Source: an uncultured Oscillospiraceae bacterium
GTDB lineage: Bacteria; Bacillota; Clostridia; Oscillospirales; Ruminococcaceae
NCBI GenBank assembly: GCA_934481445.1
Contig: CAKSPC010000021.1
Location: 1 to 45,203 of the forward strand
Direction of reading: 5' to 3'
DNA: 45,203 bases
Each line of letters starts with the position of its first letter. Position 1 is the first letter of the stretch. Shown one piece after another: positions 1-6,168 of the stretch. The notes beneath the pieces are model-generated. The model did not search any database, had not been told where the DNA came from, and worked only from the letters and a program-made list of their open reading frames with translations. A program made the translations under genes and the position numbers.

Positions 1-106
1 GTTTGTCGGCAATGCCGACAAACCGCACACTTGTGCGGATAGAAGTGTTTTTTGCCTCGGCAGAGCTGAGGCAAAAAAACGGATTTAAAAAGCCCGCTTC
101 GCGGGC
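1..106. repeat. Cluster of four short hairpins at the left edge
   Basis: Four perfect or near-perfect inverted repeats follow one another with almost no spacing. Bases 1-10 pair with 14-23 (10 bp, loop AAT). Bases 23-28 pair with 33-38 (CCGCAC/GTGCGG). Bases 48-58 pair with 68-78 (a GCCTC/GAGGC core with T and A tracts on the two sides). Bases 92-97 pair with 101-106 (GCCCGC/GCGGGC, loop TTC). The third has the form of a bidirectional terminator. No gene is visible in 1-266, so what the others do cannot be said. The cluster may belong to a gene cut off by the window edge. Confidence 0.6.
48..79. terminator. Bidirectional terminator-like hairpin
   Basis: An 11 bp stem made of a T6 run plus GCCTC at 48-58 pairs with GAGGC plus an A run at 68-78. 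Either strand therefore reads a GC stem followed by a U tract. It is the only member of the hairpin cluster at the left edge with a clear U tract. It could end transcription entering from the left, or read-through from yqfD on the minus strand. Confidence 0.55.
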
Positions 107-235
107 AAATACGATTTTTTTGACAAGCTGACATAAAATAAGCCGGTACAGCTGATGGATTTTGTATACATAAGCATTAATTATATAAAATGAGATCAGA
201 ACTCTGCGAAAAATTCGCCTTCGGCAGTGAAATAC

Positions 236-261
236 AAAGGTTTTCGATGATCCAAACCTTT
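236..261 (-). terminator. Weak hairpin just after yqfD
   Basis: AAAGGTTT (236-243) pairs with AAACCTTT (254-261) across a 10-base loop, starting 6 bases beyond the yqfD stop codon. The stem is AT-rich and the following minus-strand bases are only partly U, so this is a weak terminator candidate. Confidence 0.35.
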
Positions 262-266
262 ATCAT

Positions 267-1460
267 TTATTCCCCCGCCGCGCCCATCTCAATAACAACA
301 GGCTTCGCGATATCTCCCCGCAGGGTGTAATCCACCACCAGCTTCACGCCTCCCTCGTCGGGATAATACTTCTCCTCCGCTGCGGCAACTTCGTATTCCG
401 AATAGAAATTCTGCTCATAATCATCCTTCAGCCGCTTCAATTCCCGCGTGCAGTCCTCCGCACTGCGGATGACTTCAACGTAGCGATAGGCGGTGTATGT
501 GCCCGTCTTTATCTTGAACGGCATTTCCGCGTCAAATATGCGCACCAGCTTCGTTTCCTCGGAATATACCGCGTCGGGAACATTCGCTTCCCCGAAGAAC
601 ATCGGATATTCGTCGTCATTGAAAACAATATAGCTGAACTCCGTCTTATCCCCGTCGGCACGCTGCACCGTTTCGCTGAACGGAACGTAAAATTCCTGCG
701 TTTCAGTAAATTCCCCGATGATCTCCGCGTCCGCGCGGACGAACAGCACATCATCGTTCCCATCGGGAACCACCCCGCTGACAAGCAGCGTGCCCTCCGC
801 AACGCCGCTTCCCACCGCCACTTCCGAAGCGCCCTCGCGCACCGTCTGGCTGATTATCATCGCTCCCCGCGAGGCAACAATATTTCTCGGCTGATCTTCC
901 TCCATTTCGGGCAGGGGCGTGCCCTTTTCCACGCGGACGTTAACCCTGAACCCAACGCAGGACACATCCACCCATGAGCAGTTCTCCACCTCAAGCATTA
1001 TCTGGTGCTCCGCCCGCGACATTTGCAGGGAGTATTTGTCCGCGCCCTTTTCTATGCCGTTTTCGCGGAGTATCTCGAGTATCTGTCCCCGCGGAACATC
1101 CCCCTCGATATTTATCGCCTCCACCCGCGTCTGAAACATCGACAGCATTATCATCAGCATCAGACCGCCGACGTACAGCCCGAACCGCATTTTATATCGC
1201 ATCAGCGTGAAATACAGCCCCCGCCGTTTTCCCGCGCGGATACGCACGCCGTTCCTGCGGGCGGCTTTCGCGGCGGTGTAATAGTCCAGCGGGGATATCT
1301 CCCCCGAAACAGTGCCGCCGGCAGTCATTACCCTGCGGAGGACTACGCCGCTTTCCAGCAGCTCGGAAATCATCTTTTCCTGATACCCGCCGATACCGCT
1401 GAAAGAAACTCTGCCGAAATACAGCCCGCGGCTTTTTTCATGCGCTGTTTTTTTCTTCAT
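267..1460 (-). CDS. yqfD: Sporulation protein YqfD
   Basis: This is a membrane-anchored sporulation protein of the YqfD family (397 aa, the usual length). The first 90 residues form a basic cytoplasmic domain. A single membrane segment lies at about residues 92-109. A large outer domain follows, starting with a POTRA-like stretch (VEAINIEG, about 113-120). In Bacillus and Clostridia YqfD belongs to the mother-cell sigma-E regulon and is needed for efficient sporulation; its biochemical role is unknown. It lies 1 base downstream of yqfC, and the two form a conserved operon. In many Firmicutes phoH follows yqfD; here no phoH is visible and the gene ends beside a hairpin-rich gap. The ATG at 1460 follows the yqfC stop directly. 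Family assignment is confident; mechanism is not known. Confidence 0.9.
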   Translation of the reverse strand: MKKKTAHEKSRGLYFGRVSFSGIGGYQEKMISELLESGVVLRRVMTAGGTVSGEISPLDYYTAAKAARRNGVRIRAGKRRGLYFTLMRYKMRFGLYVGGLMLMIMLSMFQTRVEAINIEGDVPRGQILEILRENGIEKGADKYSLQMSRAEHQIMLEVENCSWVDVSCVGFRVNVRVEKGTPLPEMEEDQPRNIVASRGAMIISQTVREGASEVAVGSGVAEGTLLVSGVVPDGNDDVLFVRADAEIIGEFTETQEFYVPFSETVQRADGDKTEFSYIVFNDDEYPMFFGEANVPDAVYSEETKLVRIFDAEMPFKIKTGTYTAYRYVEVIRSAEDCTRELKRLKDDYEQNFYSEYEVAAAEEKYYPDEGGVKLVVDYTLRGDIAKPVVIEMGAAGE

Positions 1461-1461
1461 G

Positions 1462-1716
1462 TCAGTGTTCCTCCAGCGTGAGCGAATGTATCTTCCCGCT
1501 TATTTTAACGCCGTTCACGCCGAAGCTTTCCAGTACAAGCGGCGTGCCCGCTATGCGGATATCCGCCGAATACACGGAAAGCGTGATGAAATTATCGCCG
1601 CATTCGCGGACGCAGCGGCAGTTTTCAATATAAAGCTCGCCGCTGTCGCGCATGGTTATCGTAAAGTGTCGCGCCGCCTCATTCTCAAGCGAAATGAGTT
1701 TTTCCTTAACTCCCAT
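1462..1716 (-). CDS. yqfC: Sporulation protein YqfC (YabP/YqfC family)
   Basis: A small soluble protein of 84 aa with the beta-rich pattern of the YabP/YqfC family, including LISLENEAARHFTI near the start and VNGVKISGKI near the end. Family members act in sporulation and YqfC is co-expressed with YqfD under sigma-E in Bacillus. The start is well set by GAAAAGGAGAAAAT directly before the ATG at 1716. The stop is 1 base before yqfD, implying translational coupling. A sigma-E-like promoter lies 47 bases upstream. The length agrees with the roughly 90 aa typical of the family. Confidence 0.88.
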   Translation of the reverse strand: MGVKEKLISLENEAARHFTITMRDSGELYIENCRCVRECGDNFITLSVYSADIRIAGTPLVLESFGVNGVKISGKIHSLTLEEH

Positions 1717-1762
1717 ATTTTCTCCTTTTCAAAACAGCATTGCCTATCCGAGGGCTTGTTTA

Positions 1763-1791
1763 TTTATATGCGGCGGCGCGGAAGCTTATGA
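1763..1791 (-). promoter_or_regulatory. Putative sigma-E-type promoter of yqfCD
   Basis: On the minus strand TCATAAG (1785-1791) and CATATAAA (1763-1770) are separated by 14 bases, which resembles the sigma-E consensus (KMATATT, 14-15 bases, CATACAHT). It lies 47 bases before the yqfC ATG. In B. subtilis yqfCD is sigma-E controlled, so the position supports the call, but the -35 match is partial. Confidence 0.45.
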
Positions 1792-1805
1792 CGGGTACGA
1801 AAAAA

Positions 1806-1829
1806 GCGGCGGTCAATCAAGACCGCCGC
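1806..1829 (-). terminator. Terminator of the zinc-ribbon gene
   Basis: GCGGCGGTC (1806-1814) pairs perfectly with GACCGCCGC (1821-1829) around a 6-base loop. Read on the minus strand, the stem is followed by six T. It lies 22 bases after the stop of the zinc-ribbon gene. Confidence 0.85.
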
Positions 1830-1851
1830 CGAACGATTTATTCAGATGTAA

Positions 1852-2301
1852 TTATTCTTCGTCCTTCTTCTCTGCTTCCTCGGAAACCGCCTCCGAAGTA
1901 ACCTCCTCGGAAACCTCCGGCTCCTCCGCGGGTTCCTCGCGGACGGGAAGCTTTGTTCCGCAGCTCGGGCAGAACGCGTTTTCGTTCTTTGTCTTCTTGC
2001 CGCAGTTCGGGCAGGAAATCTCGCCCTTGAGTGCGTCTATCTTTTCGTTTATCTCGCTCAGCCTTGCGAAGCAGTCGTCTATCTCGCTTACCATCAGAGC
2101 GAAGGCATTGTCGTCCTTCTTATCGGTCTTCGCCATCTGATAGATAAGCTCGCCGAGCTTTTCATACTTATTCTTAATATCGCCGTTGAGCTGGCTCTCC
2201 TTTATCTTAAGCTTGGAAAGCTGGACAGCCTCGTCGGTCTTTTTTCCTGCCGTTGCGGCAACGTTCTTGGTGGTGTTGATAACGTCATCTAAAAATCCCA
2301 T
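1852..2301 (-). CDS. Zinc-ribbon protein of unknown function
   Basis: A 149-aa soluble protein. Residues about 20-95 are rich in charged heptad-like helix and probably form a coiled coil or helical bundle. A zinc ribbon follows with Cys97, Cys100, Cys111 and Cys114 (CPNC...CPSC). The tail after residue 120 is almost wholly acidic (runs of Glu, Ser and Val) and likely disordered. Proteins of this form are common in Clostridia and have no agreed function. The gene is a single transcription unit: a sigma-A type promoter lies upstream and a strong terminator directly follows. The AGGAG before the ATG at 2301 fixes the start. Confidence 0.8.
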   Translation of the reverse strand: MGFLDDVINTTKNVAATAGKKTDEAVQLSKLKIKESQLNGDIKNKYEKLGELIYQMAKTDKKDDNAFALMVSEIDDCFARLSEINEKIDALKGEISCPNCGKKTKNENAFCPSCGTKLPVREEPAEEPEVSEEVTSEAVSEEAEKKDEE

Positions 2302-2351
2302 AGTTAAGCTCCTTTCAGCGCATCATCGGCGCATCCCGATGTGTTAGTGAT

Positions 2352-2380
2352 ATTGTACCACACATTTATGAAATTTGCAA
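2352..2380 (-). promoter_or_regulatory. Sigma-A promoter of the zinc-ribbon gene
   Basis: On the minus strand TTGCAA (2375-2380) and TACAAT (2352-2357) are separated by 17 bases and lie about 50 bases before the ATG at 2301. Confidence 0.7.
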
Positions 2381-2422
2381 GAATTTTTTTTAGCGAAATC
2401 AACAAATTCGCGCGATAGTTTA

Positions 2423-3115
2423 TTACGCCGCATCCTGCCGATACAGTATATAAGAATACACCGTGGAAGCCGCCGCGGCGGCAGCCAGCGCCCCCAGCAT
2501 GGCAAACACGGAAGCTATCCCTTTCAGAACAAATCCCTCCGCAATGGCGGCGACGCCCGAAGCGCACATCATAACCCCCGCGAAGCGGTTGCTTTTCGCC
2601 CATATCATATCGTTCTTCACGCTCCATGTTGTCCGCAGTCCGACGGAGCCGCCGCGCTTGGTTTTTGGTATGTAATTCCCGAGGAATATCTGCCCCGCGC
2701 CGCACGCCGCGCAAAGTACGGTGTATATCCACTCCGACGGGGAAGCAGCCTCCGCCCCGCCGCCGAATGCCGCAAACACGAATATAAGCTGTATCAGCGT
2801 CTGTATTCCCGTCTGGAATGCGCCCGCATACAGTATGATCTTTGCGTTCGTCATGGTATCCTCAGCGGTCTTTTCATCCTTTGCACGGCGGGATTTTCTT
2901 ATATAAACCCGCACAAATAATTCCCAGAAAACCACAAACGCCGCCGCCAGCCCCGTAAGAACAAACATCTCATATTTCGAACCTGTTCGGTCGACTATTC
3001 CCTCAAGATCATAATGCAGCGGTATCTCATCCGGCAGGAAATTCATCGCCGCGGCGGTCATTATCAGGTTTATCGAAAGAATTATCCACAGCGCCCGCGT
3101 TTTTACCGTTTTCAT
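2423..3115 (-). CDS. SdpI-family membrane protein
   Basis: A polytopic membrane protein of 230 aa. The N-terminal part matches DUF1648 (LPDEIPLHYD followed by a GSK motif, about residues 27-47) between hydrophobic segments. The C-terminal part has the SdpI signature (FLGNYIPKTKR, then LRTTWS and NRFAG). In B. subtilis SdpI confers immunity to the SdpC toxin and acts with the repressor SdpR; many homologues lie in genomes without sdpC, so a signalling or envelope role is also possible. The chosen start at 3115 has GGAGGGAGAAG just upstream. The first 89 bases lie inside the 3' end of the sdpR-like gene, so the two are translationally coupled. Four to six membrane segments are visible. No toxin gene is nearby. 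Confidence 0.85.
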   Translation of the reverse strand: MKTVKTRALWIILSINLIMTAAAMNFLPDEIPLHYDLEGIVDRTGSKYEMFVLTGLAAAFVVFWELFVRVYIRKSRRAKDEKTAEDTMTNAKIILYAGAFQTGIQTLIQLIFVFAAFGGGAEAASPSEWIYTVLCAACGAGQIFLGNYIPKTKRGGSVGLRTTWSVKNDMIWAKSNRFAGVMMCASGVAAIAEGFVLKGIASVFAMLGALAAAAAASTVYSYILYRQDAA

Positions 3116-3380
3116 TTCTTCTCCCTCCAAACTGCCCCAGCCACAGCACAAGCTCGTCGAAAACGCTTGTGTTCAGCTCGTAATATACAAAATTCTTTTC
3201 CTTGTACTCGGTTATAAGCTCCGCGCCTTTCAGCAGGCGGAGATGATACGACAGCGCCGCGTGGGTTATCCCAAGCCGCTGCGCGATCTCCCCGGCGTTC
3301 ATCCTGCCGTCTTTAAGCATATCAAGGATAGCCCGCCGCTGCACATCGGACATTGCCTTGAATGTTTCTGTTACACCCAT
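3027..3380 (-). CDS. ArsR-type autorepressor, SdpR-like
   Basis: A winged-helix regulator of 117 aa. The helix-turn-helix lies at about residues 30-55 (AGEIAQRLGITHAALSYHLR) and is followed by the wing (ELITEYKEKNFVYYELN). In the sdpR/sdpI pair the membrane protein SdpI can sequester this repressor and so release its own operon. The gene precedes and overlaps the SdpI-type gene by 89 bases. The last 30 residues or so, encoded over the overlap, are polar and poorly conserved-looking. A near-consensus promoter with a 9+6+9 palindrome over the start site lies directly upstream, which fits autoregulation. The Shine-Dalgarno (GGTGAT) is weak. Confidence 0.85.
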   Translation of the reverse strand: MGVTETFKAMSDVQRRAILDMLKDGRMNAGEIAQRLGITHAALSYHLRLLKGAELITEYKEKNFVYYELNTSVFDELVLWLGQFGGRRNENGKNAGAVDNSFDKPDNDRRGDEFPAG

Positions 3381-3391
3381 GATATCACCAA

Positions 3392-3444
3392 CTAATTAAA
3401 ATTTTCTTTAATTAGATTATATCACTGTTTCTTTGTATTGTCAA
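3392..3444 (-). promoter_or_regulatory. Promoter and operator of the sdpRI-like operon
   Basis: On the minus strand TTGACA (3439-3444) and TATAAT (3416-3421) have a 17 bp spacer. Directly after the -10 box is a perfect inverted repeat, CTAATTAAA (3392-3400) and TTTAATTAG (3407-3415) with a 6-base gap, covering the expected transcription start. That is the expected place for an ArsR-type repressor site, here probably for the adjacent SdpR-like protein. Confidence 0.75.
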
Positions 3445-3503
3445 GGAGTATTTAAAAATATTTTTAAATACCAATCCCCGACGCTAATTGTCCCCAAAAT
3501 GAA

Positions 3504-3532
3504 TTGCATTTAAAAAAAGAATATGATATAAT
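3504..3532 (+). promoter_or_regulatory. Sigma-A promoter of the ATPase-helicase operon
   Basis: TTGCAT (3504-3509) and TATAAT (3527-3532) are separated by 17 A-rich bases, 37 bases before the ATG at 3569. It is the only good promoter before the four tightly packed genes that follow and runs divergently from the sdpRI-like promoter. Confidence 0.75.
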
Positions 3533-3568
3533 AAAAATAGTCTTTTAAATTCGAAAGGAGAGATCGGT

Positions 3569-4879
3569 ATGCAGGTGCCGAAGAGGATAGCTTCGGGAAT
3601 AATCAACGCCCTCAAAGGCGGCGTTGTGCCGCGCACAGGACTGGGTTACATCGCTGTCGGCAGGACGGATGAGATAAACGCTCTGCTCCATGATGTGGAA
3701 ATAACCGAGGAGGGCGGCGCATTCTTCCGCTTTATCTGCGGACGCTACGGAAGCGGCAAGAGCTTCCTGCTGCAAACCATGCGCCAGCACGTTATGGACA
3801 GGGGGTTCGCGGCGGCGGACGCCGATCTTTCCCCCGAGCGCAGGCTGATGGGCTCCAAGGGACAGGGGCTTGCCACCTACCGCGAGCTTATGCGCAGCCT
3901 TTCCGTAAAGGCAAAGCCCGACGGCGGCGCGCTCACTCTTATTCTTGAAAAATGGATAAACGGCATAAAAACCGATGTCGTTTCCGAGGGCACCGCGCCC
4001 TCCGACCCATTCTTCGATATCGCGGTGGAAAAGAAGATATACACCGTCATCGGCGGGCTTGAGGATATGGTGCACGGCTTCGACTTCGCGGCGGTGATAA
4101 ACGCGTACTACCGCGCCTACCGCGACGGAAACGAAGAAATGCAGGGCATGGCGGTGCGCTGGCTCAGGGGCGAATATCCCACCCGCACCGAAGCAAAGCA
4201 CGACCTCGGCGTAAATTCCATAATCACCGACGAAAACTGGTACGATTATATCAAGATACTCACATCGTTCCTTGTCAGCGCGGGATACAAGGGACTTGTC
4301 GTTATGATAGACGAGCTTGTGAACATCATGAAAATTCCCCACGCCGTAACGCGGCAGTACAACTACGAAAAAATACTCATGATGTATAACGACGTCATGC
4401 AGGGAAAGGCCTCGCACCTCGGCATAATCATGGGCGGCACGCCGCAGTGCATCGAGGACACCCGCCGCGGCGTATTCAGCTACGAAGCGCTGCGCAGCAG
4501 GCTGGAACGCGGAAGATTTGCTTCCGACGAAACGCACGATATGCTCGCGCCGATAATAAGATTGCAGCCGCTCACCTACGAGGAGCTTACGGTGCTGACC
4601 GAAAAGCTTGCGGAGATACACGCGGGACTGTACGGCTACGAAAGCCGCGTCACCCTCGAGGACAGGGTGAACTTTATCAAGGCGGAATTCGGGCGCGTCG
4701 GCGCGGACACGAACATCACCCCCCGCGAAATGATACGCGATTTTATCGAGCTTCTGAACATTGCCATGCAGAACCCCGACAAGACTCTCCCCGAGCTTAT
4801 GGGCAGCGAGGATTTCAGCTTTGCCGAGGGAGAAAACGCCGACAACAGCGCCGACGGCTTTGAGGATTTCGAGCTATAA
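3569..4879 (+). CDS. BrxD-like P-loop ATPase (DUF2791 type)
   Basis: A cytoplasmic ATPase of 436 aa. Walker A is GRYGSGKS at 58-65 and Walker B is LVVMIDEL at 243-250 with Asp248-Glu249. The N-terminal GRTDEINALL (31-40) before the P-loop is typical of the DUF2791/BrxD family. In BREX type 2 (Pgl) and related loci this ATPase lies next to an Lhr-like helicase, as it does here, but no PglX methylase, PglZ, PglW or TerB-type partner is present. The C-terminal 30 residues are acidic. The start is set by GAAAGGAG 7 bases before the ATG. Gene spacing downstream (12, 4 and 1 bases) implies one operon with the hydrolase, kinase and helicase. A role in defence or DNA handling is inference. The family call rests on recognition of sequence pattern only. 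Confidence 0.75.
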   Translation: MQVPKRIASGIINALKGGVVPRTGLGYIAVGRTDEINALLHDVEITEEGGAFFRFICGRYGSGKSFLLQTMRQHVMDRGFAAADADLSPERRLMGSKGQGLATYRELMRSLSVKAKPDGGALTLILEKWINGIKTDVVSEGTAPSDPFFDIAVEKKIYTVIGGLEDMVHGFDFAAVINAYYRAYRDGNEEMQGMAVRWLRGEYPTRTEAKHDLGVNSIITDENWYDYIKILTSFLVSAGYKGLVVMIDELVNIMKIPHAVTRQYNYEKILMMYNDVMQGKASHLGIIMGGTPQCIEDTRRGVFSYEALRSRLERGRFASDETHDMLAPIIRLQPLTYEELTVLTEKLAEIHAGLYGYESRVTLEDRVNFIKAEFGRVGADTNITPREMIRDFIELLNIAMQNPDKTLPELMGSEDFSFAEGENADNSADGFEDFEL

Positions 4880-4891
4880 CGAGGTATAAAC

Positions 4892-5623
4892 ATGAAATAC
4901 AGCATAAAGGAAATGCCCTGCCTTTACGAGGACAGGCGGATATACGGCGTACTATATTCCCCCGAGGGCGGAAAGAAAGCCCCCGCCGTTATACTGAGCC
5001 ACGGATACAATTCTTCCTATACGGAGCTTACCGACTTTGCGGAAAAGCTGGCGCAGAACGGATTTTACGCCTACTGCTATGATTTCTGCGGCGGCTCCGC
5101 ACGGTCGAAAAGCAGCGGAAACAGCACCGACATGACGCTGTATTCCGAGATGGAGGACCTCCGAGCGGTGATGGATATGATATCCTCGCTGTCCTTTGTT
5201 GAAAATATCTATCTCTACGGAGAAAGTCAGGGCGGATATGTTTCCGCACTGACCGCCGCGCAGCTTCCCGAAAGGATAGCCGGCGAGGTACTTCTCTACC
5301 CCGCCCTGTGCATACCCGATAACTGGCGCGGAAAAGCGCAGACCATGCCCGAAACCGTGCATTTCATGGGCATGACGATATCGCGGAAATACGCCGAAAA
5401 CATTCCCTCCGGGGATATGCGCGGGCAGATAGGCGGCTTCACTAAACCCGCGCTTATCATGCACGGCGACATGGACGGTGTAGTCGATATAAGCTACTCA
5501 GAGCGCGCCGCAGAGGTGCTCCCGAATGCGAAGCTTATAAAGTTTTCGGGGGAGGGGCACGGGTTTTCTCCCGCGGCAAGGGCGCGCGCGTTTGAATGCC
5601 TGCTGGAATATCTGAAAGGATAA
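4892..5623 (+). CDS. Alpha/beta hydrolase, serine-esterase type
   Basis: A 243-aa hydrolase with no signal peptide. The nucleophile elbow is GESQGG at 110-115 (Ser112). The acid is probably Asp195 in HGDMDGVVD, and the base His223 in GEGHGF. The oxyanion HG lies at 37-38. The family (Hydrolase_4, S33-like) covers esterases, lipases and peptidases, so the substrate cannot be told. It sits 12 bases after the BrxD-like ATPase and 4 bases before the small kinase-like gene, inside the same operon. That is an unusual partner for a BrxD/helicase pair. It may be a functional part of the system or a housekeeping gene carried in the operon. The RBS (ACGAGGTATAAAC) is moderate. Confidence 0.85.
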   Translation: MKYSIKEMPCLYEDRRIYGVLYSPEGGKKAPAVILSHGYNSSYTELTDFAEKLAQNGFYAYCYDFCGGSARSKSSGNSTDMTLYSEMEDLRAVMDMISSLSFVENIYLYGESQGGYVSALTAAQLPERIAGEVLLYPALCIPDNWRGKAQTMPETVHFMGMTISRKYAENIPSGDMRGQIGGFTKPALIMHGDMDGVVDISYSERAAEVLPNAKLIKFSGEGHGFSPAARARAFECLLEYLKG

Positions 5624-5627
5624 CGCG

Positions 5628-6167
5628 ATGGTTCTTTTTCTTTCGGGAGCGTCGCACACGGGAAAAACGCTTGTGTCGCAGAAGCTTCTCGAGCGGCTGA
5701 AGATACCGTATGTTTCCGCCGACCATATTAAGATGGGGCTTATCCGCAGCGGAGTAACAGCCCTCACACCCATGGACGACGACAGGCTTCTGCCTTATCT
5801 GTGGGATATCGAAAAGGAAATCGCAAAGACCGCCGCCGAAAATAATCAGAGTCTTATCATCGAGGGCTGCTATGTCCCGCATGACTGGCGCGAAAGCTTT
5901 TCGGAGGAATATCTGCGCGATATCCGCGCCGTATGGCTTATCATGAGCGAGAGATACATCCGCGATAATTTCGCCGAAATATGTGACAACGCAAACGCCA
6001 TCGAAAGCCGCCTTGATGATTCATGGCTTACGCCGGACGCGCTTATAAAGGACAACGCAGAAAACCTTTCGGGCTGCATTTTGCACGGCTGTGATCATGT
6101 CATGATAAACGGAAAATACTCTGCGGAGGATATCGCCGAAGAGGTCGTAAATTTGATCGGAGGGTAA
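5628..6167 (+). CDS. Small P-loop kinase-like protein
   Basis: A 179-aa P-loop NTPase. Walker A is GASHTGKT at 7-14, directly after the first beta strand (MVLFLS). The fold pattern, with a short lid-like middle and an EGCY motif after a strand (SLIIEGCY), resembles small-molecule kinases of the adenylate-kinase, zeta or 2-phosphoglycerate-kinase groups. The substrate is not recognisable. It starts 4 bases after the hydrolase stop and ends 1 base before the helicase start, so translation is probably coupled. No toxin-antitoxin partner is visible. Together with the hydrolase it separates the ATPase from the helicase in this operon. Confidence 0.7.
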   Translation: MVLFLSGASHTGKTLVSQKLLERLKIPYVSADHIKMGLIRSGVTALTPMDDDRLLPYLWDIEKEIAKTAAENNQSLIIEGCYVPHDWRESFSEEYLRDIRAVWLIMSERYIRDNFAEICDNANAIESRLDDSWLTPDALIKDNAENLSGCILHGCDHVMINGKYSAEDIAEEVVNLIGG

Positions 6168-6168
6168 C

